Shown: positions 15,338 through 23,930 of the stretch, piece after piece
How positions within the stretch are numbered: position 1 is the stretch's first letter
Layout of the letters: every line of letters starts with the position of its first letter
NCBI RefSeq assembly: GCF_003086695.1
Contig: NZ_CP025999.1
Span: 1,414,820-1,478,819, forward strand
DNA length: 64,000 nt
Direction: 5' to 3'
Source of the DNA: Stenotrophomonas sp. SAU14A_NAIMI4_8
GTDB taxonomy: Bacteria > Pseudomonadota > Gammaproteobacteria > Xanthomonadales > Xanthomonadaceae
The notes under the pieces: generated by a model
What the model saw: the letters and a program-made list of their open reading frames with translations, nothing else
Databases searched by the model: none
Told to the model about the DNA's origin: nothing
Program-made: the position numbers and the translations under genes

Positions 15338-16516
15338 ATGTCTTTCCGATTCCGCTGGTTGCCCCTGTTGTGCCTGGCCCTTGCCGGCTGCAAGCAACTG
15401 GAAAATCCCGGCAACGTGACCGCGGCCGACAAGGCGGCGCGGGCGCCGGCCAGCGATGGCGAGAACATGGTGTCGATCAATGCCGCCGATGCACCGCTGC
15501 CGCCGGCACCGCCGCGCAGTCGGGCGGACCGGCCGTGGGCGGCGGCGCAACTGGAAAACGGCAACGCCTGGATCAGCTGCAGCACTGATTACGCCGGTGA
15601 GGGTGGCGATGGCGTGGCGCTGGAAGGGCTGGGGCGCGATCAGATCCAGCAGGCGCTGGCGCCGTGCGCCGAGCGTGGGCTGCTGCGCGTGCGTTACGCC
15701 GGCAAGATCAATCCCGGTTTCGCCGAACTGGTCTGGCGCCTGGCCGTGGTGGCCGACGCGCTGAAGATCCACAAGCGCATCCTCGATCTGGATTCCAGTG
15801 GCGGCCAAGTGGAATCGGCCATCGTGGCCGGCGACAGCATCGGTGAATCGGGCTGGACGATCTGGGTGCGCGAAGGGTCGATCTGCCACAGCGCCTGTGT
15901 GTTCGTGCTTGCCGCGGGCGACAACCGCCTGCTGTCGGGCAAGGTCGGCATCCACCGCATGATGCGCATCAGTTCCAAGGCGACCTCGCGCGCGGAACTC
16001 AACCGCGAACTGCACGAGGTCTATGACAACGTGAAGGATTACCTGCAGCGCAACGGCGTTGCCGTGGGCGTGGCCGATCTGATGATGACCGTGCCCAACC
16101 GCAGCCTGCGCCTGCTCACTCCCGAGGAGCTGCGCCAGTTCGGCCTGGATGGCACCAACGCGGTGCAGGACGATCTGGAGCGGATCAAGCAGATGCGCAC
16201 CTGCGGCGATGATTTCGTGCAGCGCAAGGATGCCTTCCTGGTCGCCTTCGACCAGCAGTGCAAGCGCGAGGGCGTGGACATGGAATCGATCAACAGCTGC
16301 GGGCAGGCGCTGAAGGAGCGCTTCGGCTTCCCCGATCCGGTGTGCCCGGAAGAAAGTCCGTTGTCCGAGATCGACGTGGCCACCCTGCCGCCGGCGCCGC
16401 CCGAGCCGCCGGTGGCCGAGCAGCCGGTGGCCGAGCAGCCGCCGGCCGCGGGTAGCGGCGGCGCACCCGCCGAGGCCGAGGCCGCTGCAGTGGAAGCCAG
16501 CAGTACGACGCGCTGA
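15338..16516 (+). CDS. Lipoprotein with ClpP/crotonase-like domain (COG3904 type)
   Basis: Predicted lipoprotein of 392 aa; the lipobox is LCLALAGC with Cys18. The middle contains a ClpP-like fold: LDLDSSGGQVESA (oxyanion region), ICHSACVFVLAAG with candidate nucleophile S185, and GKVGIHRM with H206. This serine-histidine arrangement resembles periplasmic ClpP-like proteins. The C-terminal 55 residues are a Pro/Ala/Glu-rich tail with two EQPVAEQP units, probably disordered. The ATG at 15338 gives the lipoprotein signal; longer in-frame starts run back through repeats. Substrate unknown. A DUF4019 gene follows after 58 bp. Confidence 0.78.
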   Translation: MSFRFRWLPLLCLALAGCKQLENPGNVTAADKAARAPASDGENMVSINAADAPLPPAPPRSRADRPWAAAQLENGNAWISCSTDYAGEGGDGVALEGLGRDQIQQALAPCAERGLLRVRYAGKINPGFAELVWRLAVVADALKIHKRILDLDSSGGQVESAIVAGDSIGESGWTIWVREGSICHSACVFVLAAGDNRLLSGKVGIHRMMRISSKATSRAELNRELHEVYDNVKDYLQRNGVAVGVADLMMTVPNRSLRLLTPEELRQFGLDGTNAVQDDLERIKQMRTCGDDFVQRKDAFLVAFDQQCKREGVDMESINSCGQALKERFGFPDPVCPEESPLSEIDVATLPPAPPEPPVAEQPVAEQPPAAGSGGAPAEAEAAAVEASSTTR

Positions 16517-16574
16517 CGAGCCGATCACCGCGCTGGCGTAGACTGCGGTTCCATTCATTGAACCGGCGGTGGCC

Positions 16575-17120
16575 ATGAAGCGCGCGTTCCTGTTGCTGTC
16601 CCTGTTGCCCCTGGCCGCACTGGCGCAGGCACCTGCGCCGGCCACGCCCGCACCGGCACCGGCGCGCCCGGCACCGGCCACGCCGGCCGCCGCCAAGCCC
16701 GCCACCGCGGCCGCGCCGACGCTGACCCCGGCCCAGCAGGCCCAGGTGCAGAAGCAGGACGCAGAAATGACCGCCGCTGCGCTGAAAGCCGCGCAGCTGG
16801 TCGATGGCAATCGCGCCGGTGAACTGTGGGACGGTGCTTCGGTCGTGGCGCGCCGCGCCGTTCCCAAGGCTGCTTTCGTCAGCCAGCTCACCGCCGACCG
16901 CACCCGCCTGGGCGCCCTGGCCGGGCGTGGCCAGCCCAGCGTGACCCGGGTGAAGTACGGCCCCGGCGCGGCCGTGCCGGAAGGGCTGTACATCAACGTC
17001 AGCTTCCCCACCCGCTTTGCCAGCAGCGCCCAGCCGGTGCGCGAACTGGTGTCGTTCCGTTTCGACGAGGACCAGACCTGGCGCCTGGCCGGCTACAGCC
17101 TGCGCGCTTCCGCTCCCTGA
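16575..17120 (+). CDS. Secreted DUF4019-domain protein
   Basis: A 181-aa protein with a signal peptide (cut near LAALAQA) and a Pro/Ala-rich linker at residues 20-50. The C-terminal DUF4019-like domain includes GELWDGASVVARRAVPK, FVSQLTADRTRLG and WRLAGYSL. The function of this family is unknown; the fold resembles NTF2-like stress proteins. The ATG at 16575 is preferred over a GTG two codons upstream. The MAPEG gene starts 12 bp downstream, so they are probably co-transcribed. Confidence 0.75.
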   Translation: MKRAFLLLSLLPLAALAQAPAPATPAPAPARPAPATPAAAKPATAAAPTLTPAQQAQVQKQDAEMTAAALKAAQLVDGNRAGELWDGASVVARRAVPKAAFVSQLTADRTRLGALAGRGQPSVTRVKYGPGAAVPEGLYINVSFPTRFASSAQPVRELVSFRFDEDQTWRLAGYSLRASAP

Positions 17121-17132
17121 CGGAGATCGAAC

Positions 17133-17522
17133 ATGGCGACCGAACTGACGATGCTGGCCTGGGCAATGCTGCTCGGCTTCGTGCATATCTTTGCCGCCAC
17201 CGGTGCGGCCACCCGCGAGCGCGGCCTGAAGTGGAATGCTTCGGCACGCGACGGCCAGAACGCGCCGCTGGGTGCGCTGGCGGCACGGCTGGCGCGGGCC
17301 CAGGCCAATTTCTTCGAAACCTTCCCGTTCTTCGCCGCCGCCGCCATTGCGGTGGTGCTGTCCGGGCGCAGCAGCGAGCACACGGTGCTGGCCGCGCAGG
17401 TCTACTTCTGGGCCCGCGTGGTGTACCTGCCGCTGTACGCCAGCGGTGTGCCGTATGTGCGCAGCCTGGTCTGGGTGGTGTCGATCGTGGCGGTGCTGTC
17501 GCTGGTGCTGGCCCTGCTGTAA
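17133..17522 (+). CDS. MAPEG-family membrane protein
   Basis: A small integral membrane protein of 129 aa with four helices, matching the MAPEG fold (eicosanoid and glutathione metabolism family). Typical elements are the polar loop with RLARAQANFFETFPFFAAA after helix 1 and the RVVYLPLYASGVPYVRSLVW segment. Bacterial members are mostly uncharacterised; glutathione-linked detoxification is the family idea, not shown here. It sits 12 bp after the DUF4019 gene. Confidence 0.82.
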   Translation: MATELTMLAWAMLLGFVHIFAATGAATRERGLKWNASARDGQNAPLGALAARLARAQANFFETFPFFAAAAIAVVLSGRSSEHTVLAAQVYFWARVVYLPLYASGVPYVRSLVWVVSIVAVLSLVLALL

Positions 17523-17554
17523 GCCCGGTAGAGGGCAGGCGCCGGCTGCTGCGC

Positions 17555-17568
17555 TGATCCAGATCAAG
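17555..17568 (+). promoter_or_regulatory. FNR-type box upstream of the ubiquinone-type hydroxylase
   Basis: CTGATCCAGATCAA matches TTGAT-N4-ATCAA at nine of ten positions. A -10-like TAAGCT lies at 17589-17594, placing the box centre about 40 bp before the expected transcript start. That is the class II activator position for FNR/Anr proteins. Confidence 0.55.
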
Positions 17569-17626
17569 GTCCTTAACGTGCCCAGCGCTAAGCTGGTAGC
17601 GAACGGACAAGGGTCAGGAGACAGGC

Positions 17627-18805
17627 ATGCGTGGAATGGACGTGGTGGTGGTGGGCGCCGGGCCGGCCGGCCTGTGCTTTGCGCGCGCGCTGGCCGGCAG
17701 CGGCCTGCAGGTCGGGCTGGTGGAAGCGCAGCCACGCCAGGCGCTGGCGGCGGCCGCCTTCGACGGTCGCGAGATCGCACTCACCCATGCCTCGCGCCAG
17801 ACGCTGGAACAGCTGGGCCTGTGGCAACAGCTGCCGGCCAGCGAAATTGCCGAACTGCGCGATGCCAAGGTGCTCAATGGCGGCTCGCCGTTCGCGCTTA
17901 CCTTCGCCAGTGAACGCACGGCCGACCAGCCGCTGGGCTGGCTGGTGCCCAATCACCTGATCCGGCGGGCGGCCTGGCAGGGCGTGCAGGACCAGGCGGG
18001 CCTGCACCTGCTCGACGGGCGCAAGCTGCAGTCGCTGCGTGCCGATGCACAGGGCCACGTGGTCACCCTGGATGACGGCAGCCAACTGCACGCGCGCCTG
18101 CTGGTGGCCGCCGACAGCCGTTTTTCCGCCACCCGCCGCCTGCTGGGCATCGGCGCGCAGATGCGCGACTTCGGTAAATCGATGCTGGTGTGCCGCATGC
18201 AGGTCGAGCGCGACCATCGCCACACCGCCTGGGAATGGTTCGGCTACGGCCGTACCCTGGCCCTGCTGCCGCTCAACGAAGGGCAGGCATCAGCGGTGGT
18301 CACCCTGCCGCCGCGGCAGATCGAGCAGCTGCTGGCGATGGACGAGGTGGCCTTCGGCCAGGCCATCACCGGGTTCTTCGAGCACCGCCTGGGGCAGATG
18401 CAGCCGGTGGCCACGCCGCAGGCCTATCCGCTGGTCGGTGTCTACGCGCACCGTTTCGTCGGCAGCCGCTGTGCGCTGATCGGCGATGCCGCCGTGGGCA
18501 TGCACCCGGTCACCGCCCACGGTTTCAACCTGGGCCTGGCCAGTGCGCAGCGCCTGGCGCAGGGCATCCTGGAACAGCAGCGACGCGGGGCGGACATCGG
18601 CGCCGACGGCATGCTGGCCCGCTACGAGCGCGGCCACCGGCTGGTCTCGCGGCCGCTGTACGAGGCCACCAACGCCATCGCCAGCCTGTATACCGACGAC
18701 CGTGCGCCGGCCCGCCTGCTGCGCGCGGCCGGGTTGCGGCTGGCGCAGGGCGTGGCACCGTTCCGCAAGGTGATTGCCTCGCACCTGACCCAGCGCGTGG
18801 CCTGA
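17627..18805 (+). CDS. UbiH/UbiF-family FAD-dependent hydroxylase, probably UbiM
   Basis: Flavin monooxygenase of 392 aa that should hydroxylate the benzenoid ring during ubiquinone synthesis, at the membrane. Residues 5-35 form the FAD Rossmann motif (VVVGAGPAGLCFARAL), and the second FAD motif is GDAAVGMHPVTAHGFNLGL. The variant ending HPVTAHGFNLGL fits the UbiM subgroup better than UbiH or UbiF. The ATG at 17627 has AGGAG 6 bp upstream. It starts a transcript of its own and is preceded by an FNR-type box, so oxygen-dependent control is suggested. Assignment to UbiM rather than another family member is moderate. Confidence 0.8.
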   Translation: MRGMDVVVVGAGPAGLCFARALAGSGLQVGLVEAQPRQALAAAAFDGREIALTHASRQTLEQLGLWQQLPASEIAELRDAKVLNGGSPFALTFASERTADQPLGWLVPNHLIRRAAWQGVQDQAGLHLLDGRKLQSLRADAQGHVVTLDDGSQLHARLLVAADSRFSATRRLLGIGAQMRDFGKSMLVCRMQVERDHRHTAWEWFGYGRTLALLPLNEGQASAVVTLPPRQIEQLLAMDEVAFGQAITGFFEHRLGQMQPVATPQAYPLVGVYAHRFVGSRCALIGDAAVGMHPVTAHGFNLGLASAQRLAQGILEQQRRGADIGADGMLARYERGHRLVSRPLYEATNAIASLYTDDRAPARLLRAAGLRLAQGVAPFRKVIASHLTQRVA

Positions 18806-18825
18806 CCCTGCCTTGCCCGGTCGGG

Positions 18826-19047
18826 TCAGCCGGCCGCCAGCACGCGGATCTGGCTGTCGTTGAATTCCACCACCTGGCCTGCGCGGATCTTGCAGGCCTT
18901 GCGCAGCTCGACCTGGCCGTCCACCAGCACCTGGCCGTCGCCGATCACCATCTTGGCCTCGCCGCCGCTGGTGACCAGGTCGGCCAGCTTCAGCAACTGC
19001 TTCAGTTCGACGTACTCGCCGTCGAGATCGAATTCGAGAATCTGCAT
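18826..19047 (-). CDS. S4-domain RNA-binding protein (YbcJ family)
   Basis: A 73-aa protein made almost only of one S4 RNA-binding domain: ELKQLLKLADLVTSGGEAKM, then VLVDGQVELRKACKIRAGQ. This matches the YbcJ family, whose RNA partner is not established. The ATG at 19047 gives the conserved MQILEFDLDGEYVEL start; longer forms add a basic non-conserved leader. It is convergent with the hydroxylase gene and divergent from deaD. Confidence 0.88.
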   Translation of the reverse strand: MQILEFDLDGEYVELKQLLKLADLVTSGGEAKMVIGDGQVLVDGQVELRKACKIRAGQVVEFNDSQIRVLAAG

Positions 19048-19223
19048 GGAACGCGGTTTCCTGGTGGGGGCGGGCCGGGGCCGGCCGCGCGGGTCGCGTA
19101 TTGTGCGCCAGTGCGGGCGGCCATGGATGCGAATGGTTTCCTGTACGCGCCGTTCAGGCACGGTGCGGTATCATTCCGCTCTGAGCGAGTGAATCTCCCT
19201 CCGAACGAGCAGCGCCAGGGCAC

Positions 19224-19269
19224 GCGATAAGAAGGGCGCCCAAAGCGCGGACCATCCCTTTTTTATCGC
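19224..19269 (+). other. Hairpin in the deaD leader
   Basis: GCGATAAGAAGGG at 19224-19236 can pair with CCCTTTTTTATCGC at 19256-19269, with a loop holding AAAGCGCGG. It lies in the long leader about 27 bp before the deaD ribosome site. It could be a regulatory structure or a leaky attenuator. A weak -10 candidate TATCAT is at 19169-19174. Confidence 0.45.
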
Positions 19270-19305
19270 ACTGCCATGCAGATGGCCGTGCCTTTGGAGT
19301 TTTCC

Positions 19306-21231
19306 ATGTCCCAAGATTCCCAAGCGCCGCTGCAGTTCTCGCAGCTCGGCCTGTCCGAGCCTGTCATGCAGGCGGTCAGCGCCATCGGCTACGAAACCCC
19401 CTCGCCGATCCAGGCCGCCACCATTCCGGCCATGCTGGAAGGCCGCGACGTGCTGGGCCAGGCCCAGACCGGTACCGGCAAGACCGCGGCCTTCGCGCTG
19501 CCGGTGCTGTCCAACATCGATCTGCAGCAGACCAAGCCGCAGGCCCTGATCCTGGCGCCGACCCGCGAGCTGGCCATCCAGGTGGCCGAAGCGTTCCAGT
19601 CGTATTCCTCGAAGATCCCCGGTTTCCGCGTGCTGCCGGTGTACGGCGGCCAGCCCTACGGCCAGCAGCTGTCGGCCCTGCGCCGCGGCGTGCACATCGT
19701 GGTCGGTACCCCCGGCCGCGTGATCGACCACCTGGACCGCAGCACCCTGGACCTGTCCGAGCTGAAGACCCTGGTGCTGGACGAAGCCGATGAAATGCTG
19801 CGCATGGGCTTCATCGACGACGTCGAAGCGGTGCTGAAGAAGCTGCCGGAGCAGCGCCAGGTGGCCCTGTTCTCGGCCACCATGCCGCCGCAGATCCGCC
19901 GCATCGCGCAGACCTACCTGCAGGACCCGGTGGAAGTGACCATCGCGGCCAAGACCACCACCTCGGCCAACATCCGCCAGCGTTACTGGTGGGTAAGCGG
20001 CATGCACAAGCTGGACGCGCTGACCCGCATCCTGGAAGTCGAGCCGTTCGACGCGATGATCATCTTCGCGCGCACCAAGGCCGGCACCGAAGAACTGGCC
20101 AGCAAGCTGCAGGCCCGTGGCCTGGCCGCTGCCGCCATCAACGGTGACATGCAGCAGGCCCAGCGTGAGCGCACCATTGCCATGCTGAAGGAAGGCAAGC
20201 TGGACATCCTGGTGGCCACCGACGTGGCGGCCCGCGGCCTGGACGTGGAGCGCATCAGCCACGTGCTGAACTACGACATCCCGTACGACACCGAAAGCTA
20301 CGTGCACCGCATCGGCCGTACCGGCCGTGCCGGCCGCAGCGGCGAGGCGATCCTGTTCGCCACCCCGCGCGAGAAGGGCATGCTGCGCCAGATCGAGCGC
20401 GCCACCCGCCAGCCGATCGAAGAAATGCAGCTGCCGAGCGTGGAAGCTGTCAACGATACCCGCATCAACAAGTTCACCTCGCGCATCAGCGAAACCCTGA
20501 GCGCCGGCGGTCTGGATTTCTACCGCCAGCTGCTGGAGCGTTTCGAGACCGAGCAGAACGTGCCGGCCATCGAAGTGGCTGCCGCCCTGGCCAAGATGCT
20601 GCAGGGCGATACCCCGTTCCTGCTGCAGCCGCCGGTGCGTGCGCCGCGTGAAGAACGCGCGCCGCGCGAGCGTTTCGACCGTGGCGACCGCCCGGAACGC
20701 GGTGACCGCTTCGACCGCAACGAACGCGGCCCGCGCTTCGAACGTGGCCCGCGCCGCGAAGAGGGCGAGGGTGGTTTCGAACAGCGCCCGCGCCGTGAAG
20801 TGCCGCCGCGTGGTGCACCGGACCAGGGCATGGAGACCTACCGCATTTCGGTGGGCCACCAGCACGGCGTGAAGCCGGCCAACATCGTCGGCGCCATCGC
20901 CAACGAAGCGGGCCTGGAAAGCCGTTACATCGGCCGTATCGACATCCACGACGATTTCTCGCTGCTGGACCTGCCGGCGCAGATGCCGCAGGACGTGCTC
21001 AGCCACCTGCAGAAGGTGTGGGTGTCGGGCCAGCAGCTGCAGATGCGTCCGCTGGCGGCCGGTGAAGAGATCAACCCGGCTCCGCGTCCGTTCAAGCCGC
21101 GCTTCGACAAGCGCGGTCCGGGCGGTCCGGGTGGCCCGCGCCGCGGTGGCCCGGGTGGCCCCGGCGGTGACCGTGAAGGTCGCCCGCCGCGCCGTGATGG
21201 CTTCAAGCCGCGCGGTCCGCGCAGCTTCTAA
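19306..21231 (+). CDS. deaD: DEAD-box RNA helicase DeaD/CsdA
   Basis: ATP-dependent RNA helicase of 641 aa, of the group that helps ribosome assembly and mRNA decay in the cold. The Q motif FSQLGLSEPV starts the core. Walker A is AQTGTGKTAA with K59; DEAD is in VLDEADEML, SAT in LFSATMP, and motif VI is HRIGRTGRAGR. A DbpA-like RNA-binding domain (YRISVGHQHGVKPANIVGAI) follows, then a Gly/Arg/Pro tail (RGGPGGPGGD). Arg/Asp-rich units such as FDRGDRPERGDRFDR lie between them. The ATG at 19306 has GGAG 6 bp upstream. A 5' leader hairpin suggests post-transcriptional control. Confidence 0.95.
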   Translation: MSQDSQAPLQFSQLGLSEPVMQAVSAIGYETPSPIQAATIPAMLEGRDVLGQAQTGTGKTAAFALPVLSNIDLQQTKPQALILAPTRELAIQVAEAFQSYSSKIPGFRVLPVYGGQPYGQQLSALRRGVHIVVGTPGRVIDHLDRSTLDLSELKTLVLDEADEMLRMGFIDDVEAVLKKLPEQRQVALFSATMPPQIRRIAQTYLQDPVEVTIAAKTTTSANIRQRYWWVSGMHKLDALTRILEVEPFDAMIIFARTKAGTEELASKLQARGLAAAAINGDMQQAQRERTIAMLKEGKLDILVATDVAARGLDVERISHVLNYDIPYDTESYVHRIGRTGRAGRSGEAILFATPREKGMLRQIERATRQPIEEMQLPSVEAVNDTRINKFTSRISETLSAGGLDFYRQLLERFETEQNVPAIEVAAALAKMLQGDTPFLLQPPVRAPREERAPRERFDRGDRPERGDRFDRNERGPRFERGPRREEGEGGFEQRPRREVPPRGAPDQGMETYRISVGHQHGVKPANIVGAIANEAGLESRYIGRIDIHDDFSLLDLPAQMPQDVLSHLQKVWVSGQQLQMRPLAAGEEINPAPRPFKPRFDKRGPGGPGGPRRGGPGGPGGDREGRPPRRDGFKPRGPRSF

Positions 21232-21245
21232 GCACCACGCCTGAA

Positions 21246-21304
21246 GGGGCGGTGGTCGATCGGGCATTCATCTTCGGATGGCCCGGGCGACCGCCGCCCT
21301 TTTT
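21246..21304 (+). terminator. Intrinsic terminator after deaD
   Basis: GGGCGGTGGTCG pairs with CGACCGCCGCCC, with an inner imperfect stem CGGGCATTCATC/GGATGGCCCG, followed by TTTTTC. A strong long hairpin. Confidence 0.85.
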
Positions 21305-21395
21305 CGTGGGCTTCGCACCGTCCACACATCCACGGTTCTAGGCTGAACGGGTTCCGCAGGAGGTTGCCACCGTAATCGCGTCCGGGGGATCCAGG

Positions 21396-23813
21396 ATGGG
21401 TAGGAGGGGTAGCGAGCAGCAGGACCGACGGGTGCCGATGACCCGGGGGTTGGGGCTGCGGTTTGCATTGCTGACCGGGATGGCGATCGGCCTGGTCGGG
21501 CTGTCGGCTGTCATCCAGGAGCTGCAGGCGGCGTCCACCGCCTGGATTGCCGGCCAGGGGCACTGGTCGCGCGGCCAGCAGGAGGCCACCTCGGCGCTGA
21601 GCCGATACCTGGTGCGCGGCCAGTTGATCGATCTGAATGATGCCGAGCGCGCGCTGCAGCTGCCGCTGGGTGACCTGCACGCGCGCCTGGCGCTGGAACA
21701 GCCCGAGCCGGACGAGGCGACCGCCCGCGCCGGCTTCCTGCGCGGCGGCAACGCCAAGGGCGATGTGGCGCGGTTGGTGTTCTCGTTCCGCCATGCCCGC
21801 GATTTCGGCGCGTTCCGTGATGCCACCACGCTGTGGCGGCAGACCGACCCGGGCGTGCTGGCCATGCAGGCGCTGATCAGCGAACTGCGCCAGCGCCACC
21901 ATGAAGGCCCCTTGTCGGTGCAGGCGCGCGATTCCTACCTGCAGCGCCTGCGCGACATCGACCAGACCCTGCAGGCGCAGGCGAAGGCGTTTTCCCAGGC
22001 CCTGCTGGACATGTCACGGGCGGTACGCATCGCCACCCTGGTGGTCGGCGGCGTGTCGGTGCTGGGCATCACCCTGATGGCCATTGCCCTGGCCCGACGC
22101 GTGGGCAAGGACATGGGCGAACATGAAAGCCGCTTCCGCGCCGCGTTCTACCAGGCCAACGTGGGCATGCTGAAGCTGGACGCGCAGGGCCGGGTCATCG
22201 AGGCCAACCAGGCCATCGCCGATATCCTGGACTACCGCCGCGACCAGCTGCTGCAGACCACCTTTGCCGAGCTGTTGATGGAAGGCGAGCTGGTGCTGGA
22301 CGAGCACGGCCAGATCGACTGGGAGCGGCAGTTGCGGCCGGGCGAGCTGCGCTTCCGCCGGCGTGACGGCAGCCTGGTGTGGGGCCGCTGGAGTGGCACC
22401 GGCGTGCGTACCCCCGGCCGCGGCCTGTCGGTGTTTGCGATCATCGAAGATGTCAGCCAGCACCATGCCCTGGCCCGCGAGATCGAGCACCACGCCAGCC
22501 ATGATCCGCTGACCGGCCTGATCAACCGCCGCGAGATCGAGCGGTTGCTGGAGAACGCCCTGCTGCAGGTGCGCTCCGAAGGGGGAGTGCATTCGCTGTG
22601 CTACATCAACCTGGACCACTTCAAACTGGTCAACGACAGCTTCGGTCACGCCGCCGGCGACCAGATGCTGCGCGGCTTCGCCGAGTACCTGATCGGCGCG
22701 GTGCGCGACGGCGACTGGGTCGGCCGGCTGGGCGCCGATGAGTTCGCGGTGTTCCTGGCCCGCGCCAGCCAGGACGAGGCCAAGCGCGTGCTGCAGCGGC
22801 TGCTGCGCAACCTGGGCCAGGCCACGTTCCCGATCAGCGAAGGCAGCCCGCAGTTGAGCTGCAGCATCGGCGTGGTGGAAGTGACCGCCGACGCGCAGGA
22901 CGTGAACTGGCTGATGAGCGCGGCCGACAGCGCCTGCTATGCGGCCAAGCAGGCCGGGCGCAACCGCATCCACTGTTTCAACGAAGACCGCCTGGCGCTG
23001 GAAGAGCGGCGGCAGGAGGCCGAGCGCCTGCAGCGGGTCAGCCGGGCCATGGCCGAGAACCGCATGCTGCTCTACGCCCAGCGCATCGCCAAGGTGGGCG
23101 ATCCGGGCTACCTGCATTACGAGGTGCTGGTGCGCATGCGCGATGCGGCCGGCGCACTGCACCTGCCGGGCCAGTTCATGCCGGCGGTGGAACGCTACGG
23201 CATGGCCGTGGCGCTGGACCGGCATGTGCTGGGCCTGCTGTTCCGCCACCTGCAGGTCTGCCCGGCGCACGTGCGCCAGCTTGGCCTGTGCAACGTAAAC
23301 GTGTCGGCGCAGTCGATCGCCGAGCCGGGGTTCCTGGCCTTCGTCTGCGACCTGCTGGAACGCAACCGCGCCCTGGCGGCCAAGCTGTGCTTCGAGATCA
23401 CCGAAACAGCGGCGATCAGCAACCTGACCCAGGCGCGGGCGTTCATCGATGCGGTGAAGGCGCGCGGCTGCCGCATGGCGCTGGACGACTTCGGCTCGGG
23501 ACTGTCCTCGTTCGGCTACCTGCGGCAGTTGCCGGCCGACATCCTGAAGATCGATGGGGCCTTCGTGCGCGACATGGGCAGCGACCCGGTCAGCCATGCC
23601 ACGGTGCGCGCGATCAGCGAACTGGGCCGCGAACTGCAGATGGAAGTGGTGGCCGAATGGGTGGAGACCGAGGAAGTGGCCAACGCGCTGGCGGCACTGG
23701 GCGTGCAGGGCCTGCAGGGGTTCGCCATCGAGCGCCCGCAGCCGCTGGAACGGCTGACCTTGGCCGACCAGCGACCGCTGCGCCTGGTGGGCCAGCCCGG
23801 AGCGGACCACTGA
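21396..23813 (+). CDS. Membrane PAS-GGDEF-EAL cyclic-di-GMP enzyme
   Basis: An 805-aa signalling protein. A membrane helix near 20-38, a helical periplasmic sensor of about 165 residues and a second helix near 208-228 precede a PAS domain (about 240-360), GGDEF (about 370-535) and EAL (about 550-795). The cyclase signature is GADEF at 446-450, with Ala in the second position, and an inhibitory RxxD site at 437-440. The phosphodiesterase half keeps E576 in EVL, NVNVSAQ, FEITET and D697/D698 in LDDFGSG. So phosphodiesterase activity looks likely and cyclase activity uncertain. A second in-frame ATG lies 14 codons in. It is the first of three cyclic-di-GMP genes. Confidence 0.88.
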   Translation: MGRRGSEQQDRRVPMTRGLGLRFALLTGMAIGLVGLSAVIQELQAASTAWIAGQGHWSRGQQEATSALSRYLVRGQLIDLNDAERALQLPLGDLHARLALEQPEPDEATARAGFLRGGNAKGDVARLVFSFRHARDFGAFRDATTLWRQTDPGVLAMQALISELRQRHHEGPLSVQARDSYLQRLRDIDQTLQAQAKAFSQALLDMSRAVRIATLVVGGVSVLGITLMAIALARRVGKDMGEHESRFRAAFYQANVGMLKLDAQGRVIEANQAIADILDYRRDQLLQTTFAELLMEGELVLDEHGQIDWERQLRPGELRFRRRDGSLVWGRWSGTGVRTPGRGLSVFAIIEDVSQHHALAREIEHHASHDPLTGLINRREIERLLENALLQVRSEGGVHSLCYINLDHFKLVNDSFGHAAGDQMLRGFAEYLIGAVRDGDWVGRLGADEFAVFLARASQDEAKRVLQRLLRNLGQATFPISEGSPQLSCSIGVVEVTADAQDVNWLMSAADSACYAAKQAGRNRIHCFNEDRLALEERRQEAERLQRVSRAMAENRMLLYAQRIAKVGDPGYLHYEVLVRMRDAAGALHLPGQFMPAVERYGMAVALDRHVLGLLFRHLQVCPAHVRQLGLCNVNVSAQSIAEPGFLAFVCDLLERNRALAAKLCFEITETAAISNLTQARAFIDAVKARGCRMALDDFGSGLSSFGYLRQLPADILKIDGAFVRDMGSDPVSHATVRAISELGRELQMEVVAEWVETEEVANALAALGVQGLQGFAIERPQPLERLTLADQRPLRLVGQPGADH

Positions 23814-23930
23814 TCCGGCGCGCTGCGCGGCCCCACCTTTGGTCTACACACCGGCGCCGCCGCAGGCTGCGATAATGGCCGCAGGGGCGACGTGCACTGG
23901 GCGCGGACGTAAGCAACAGCGGGACACAGC

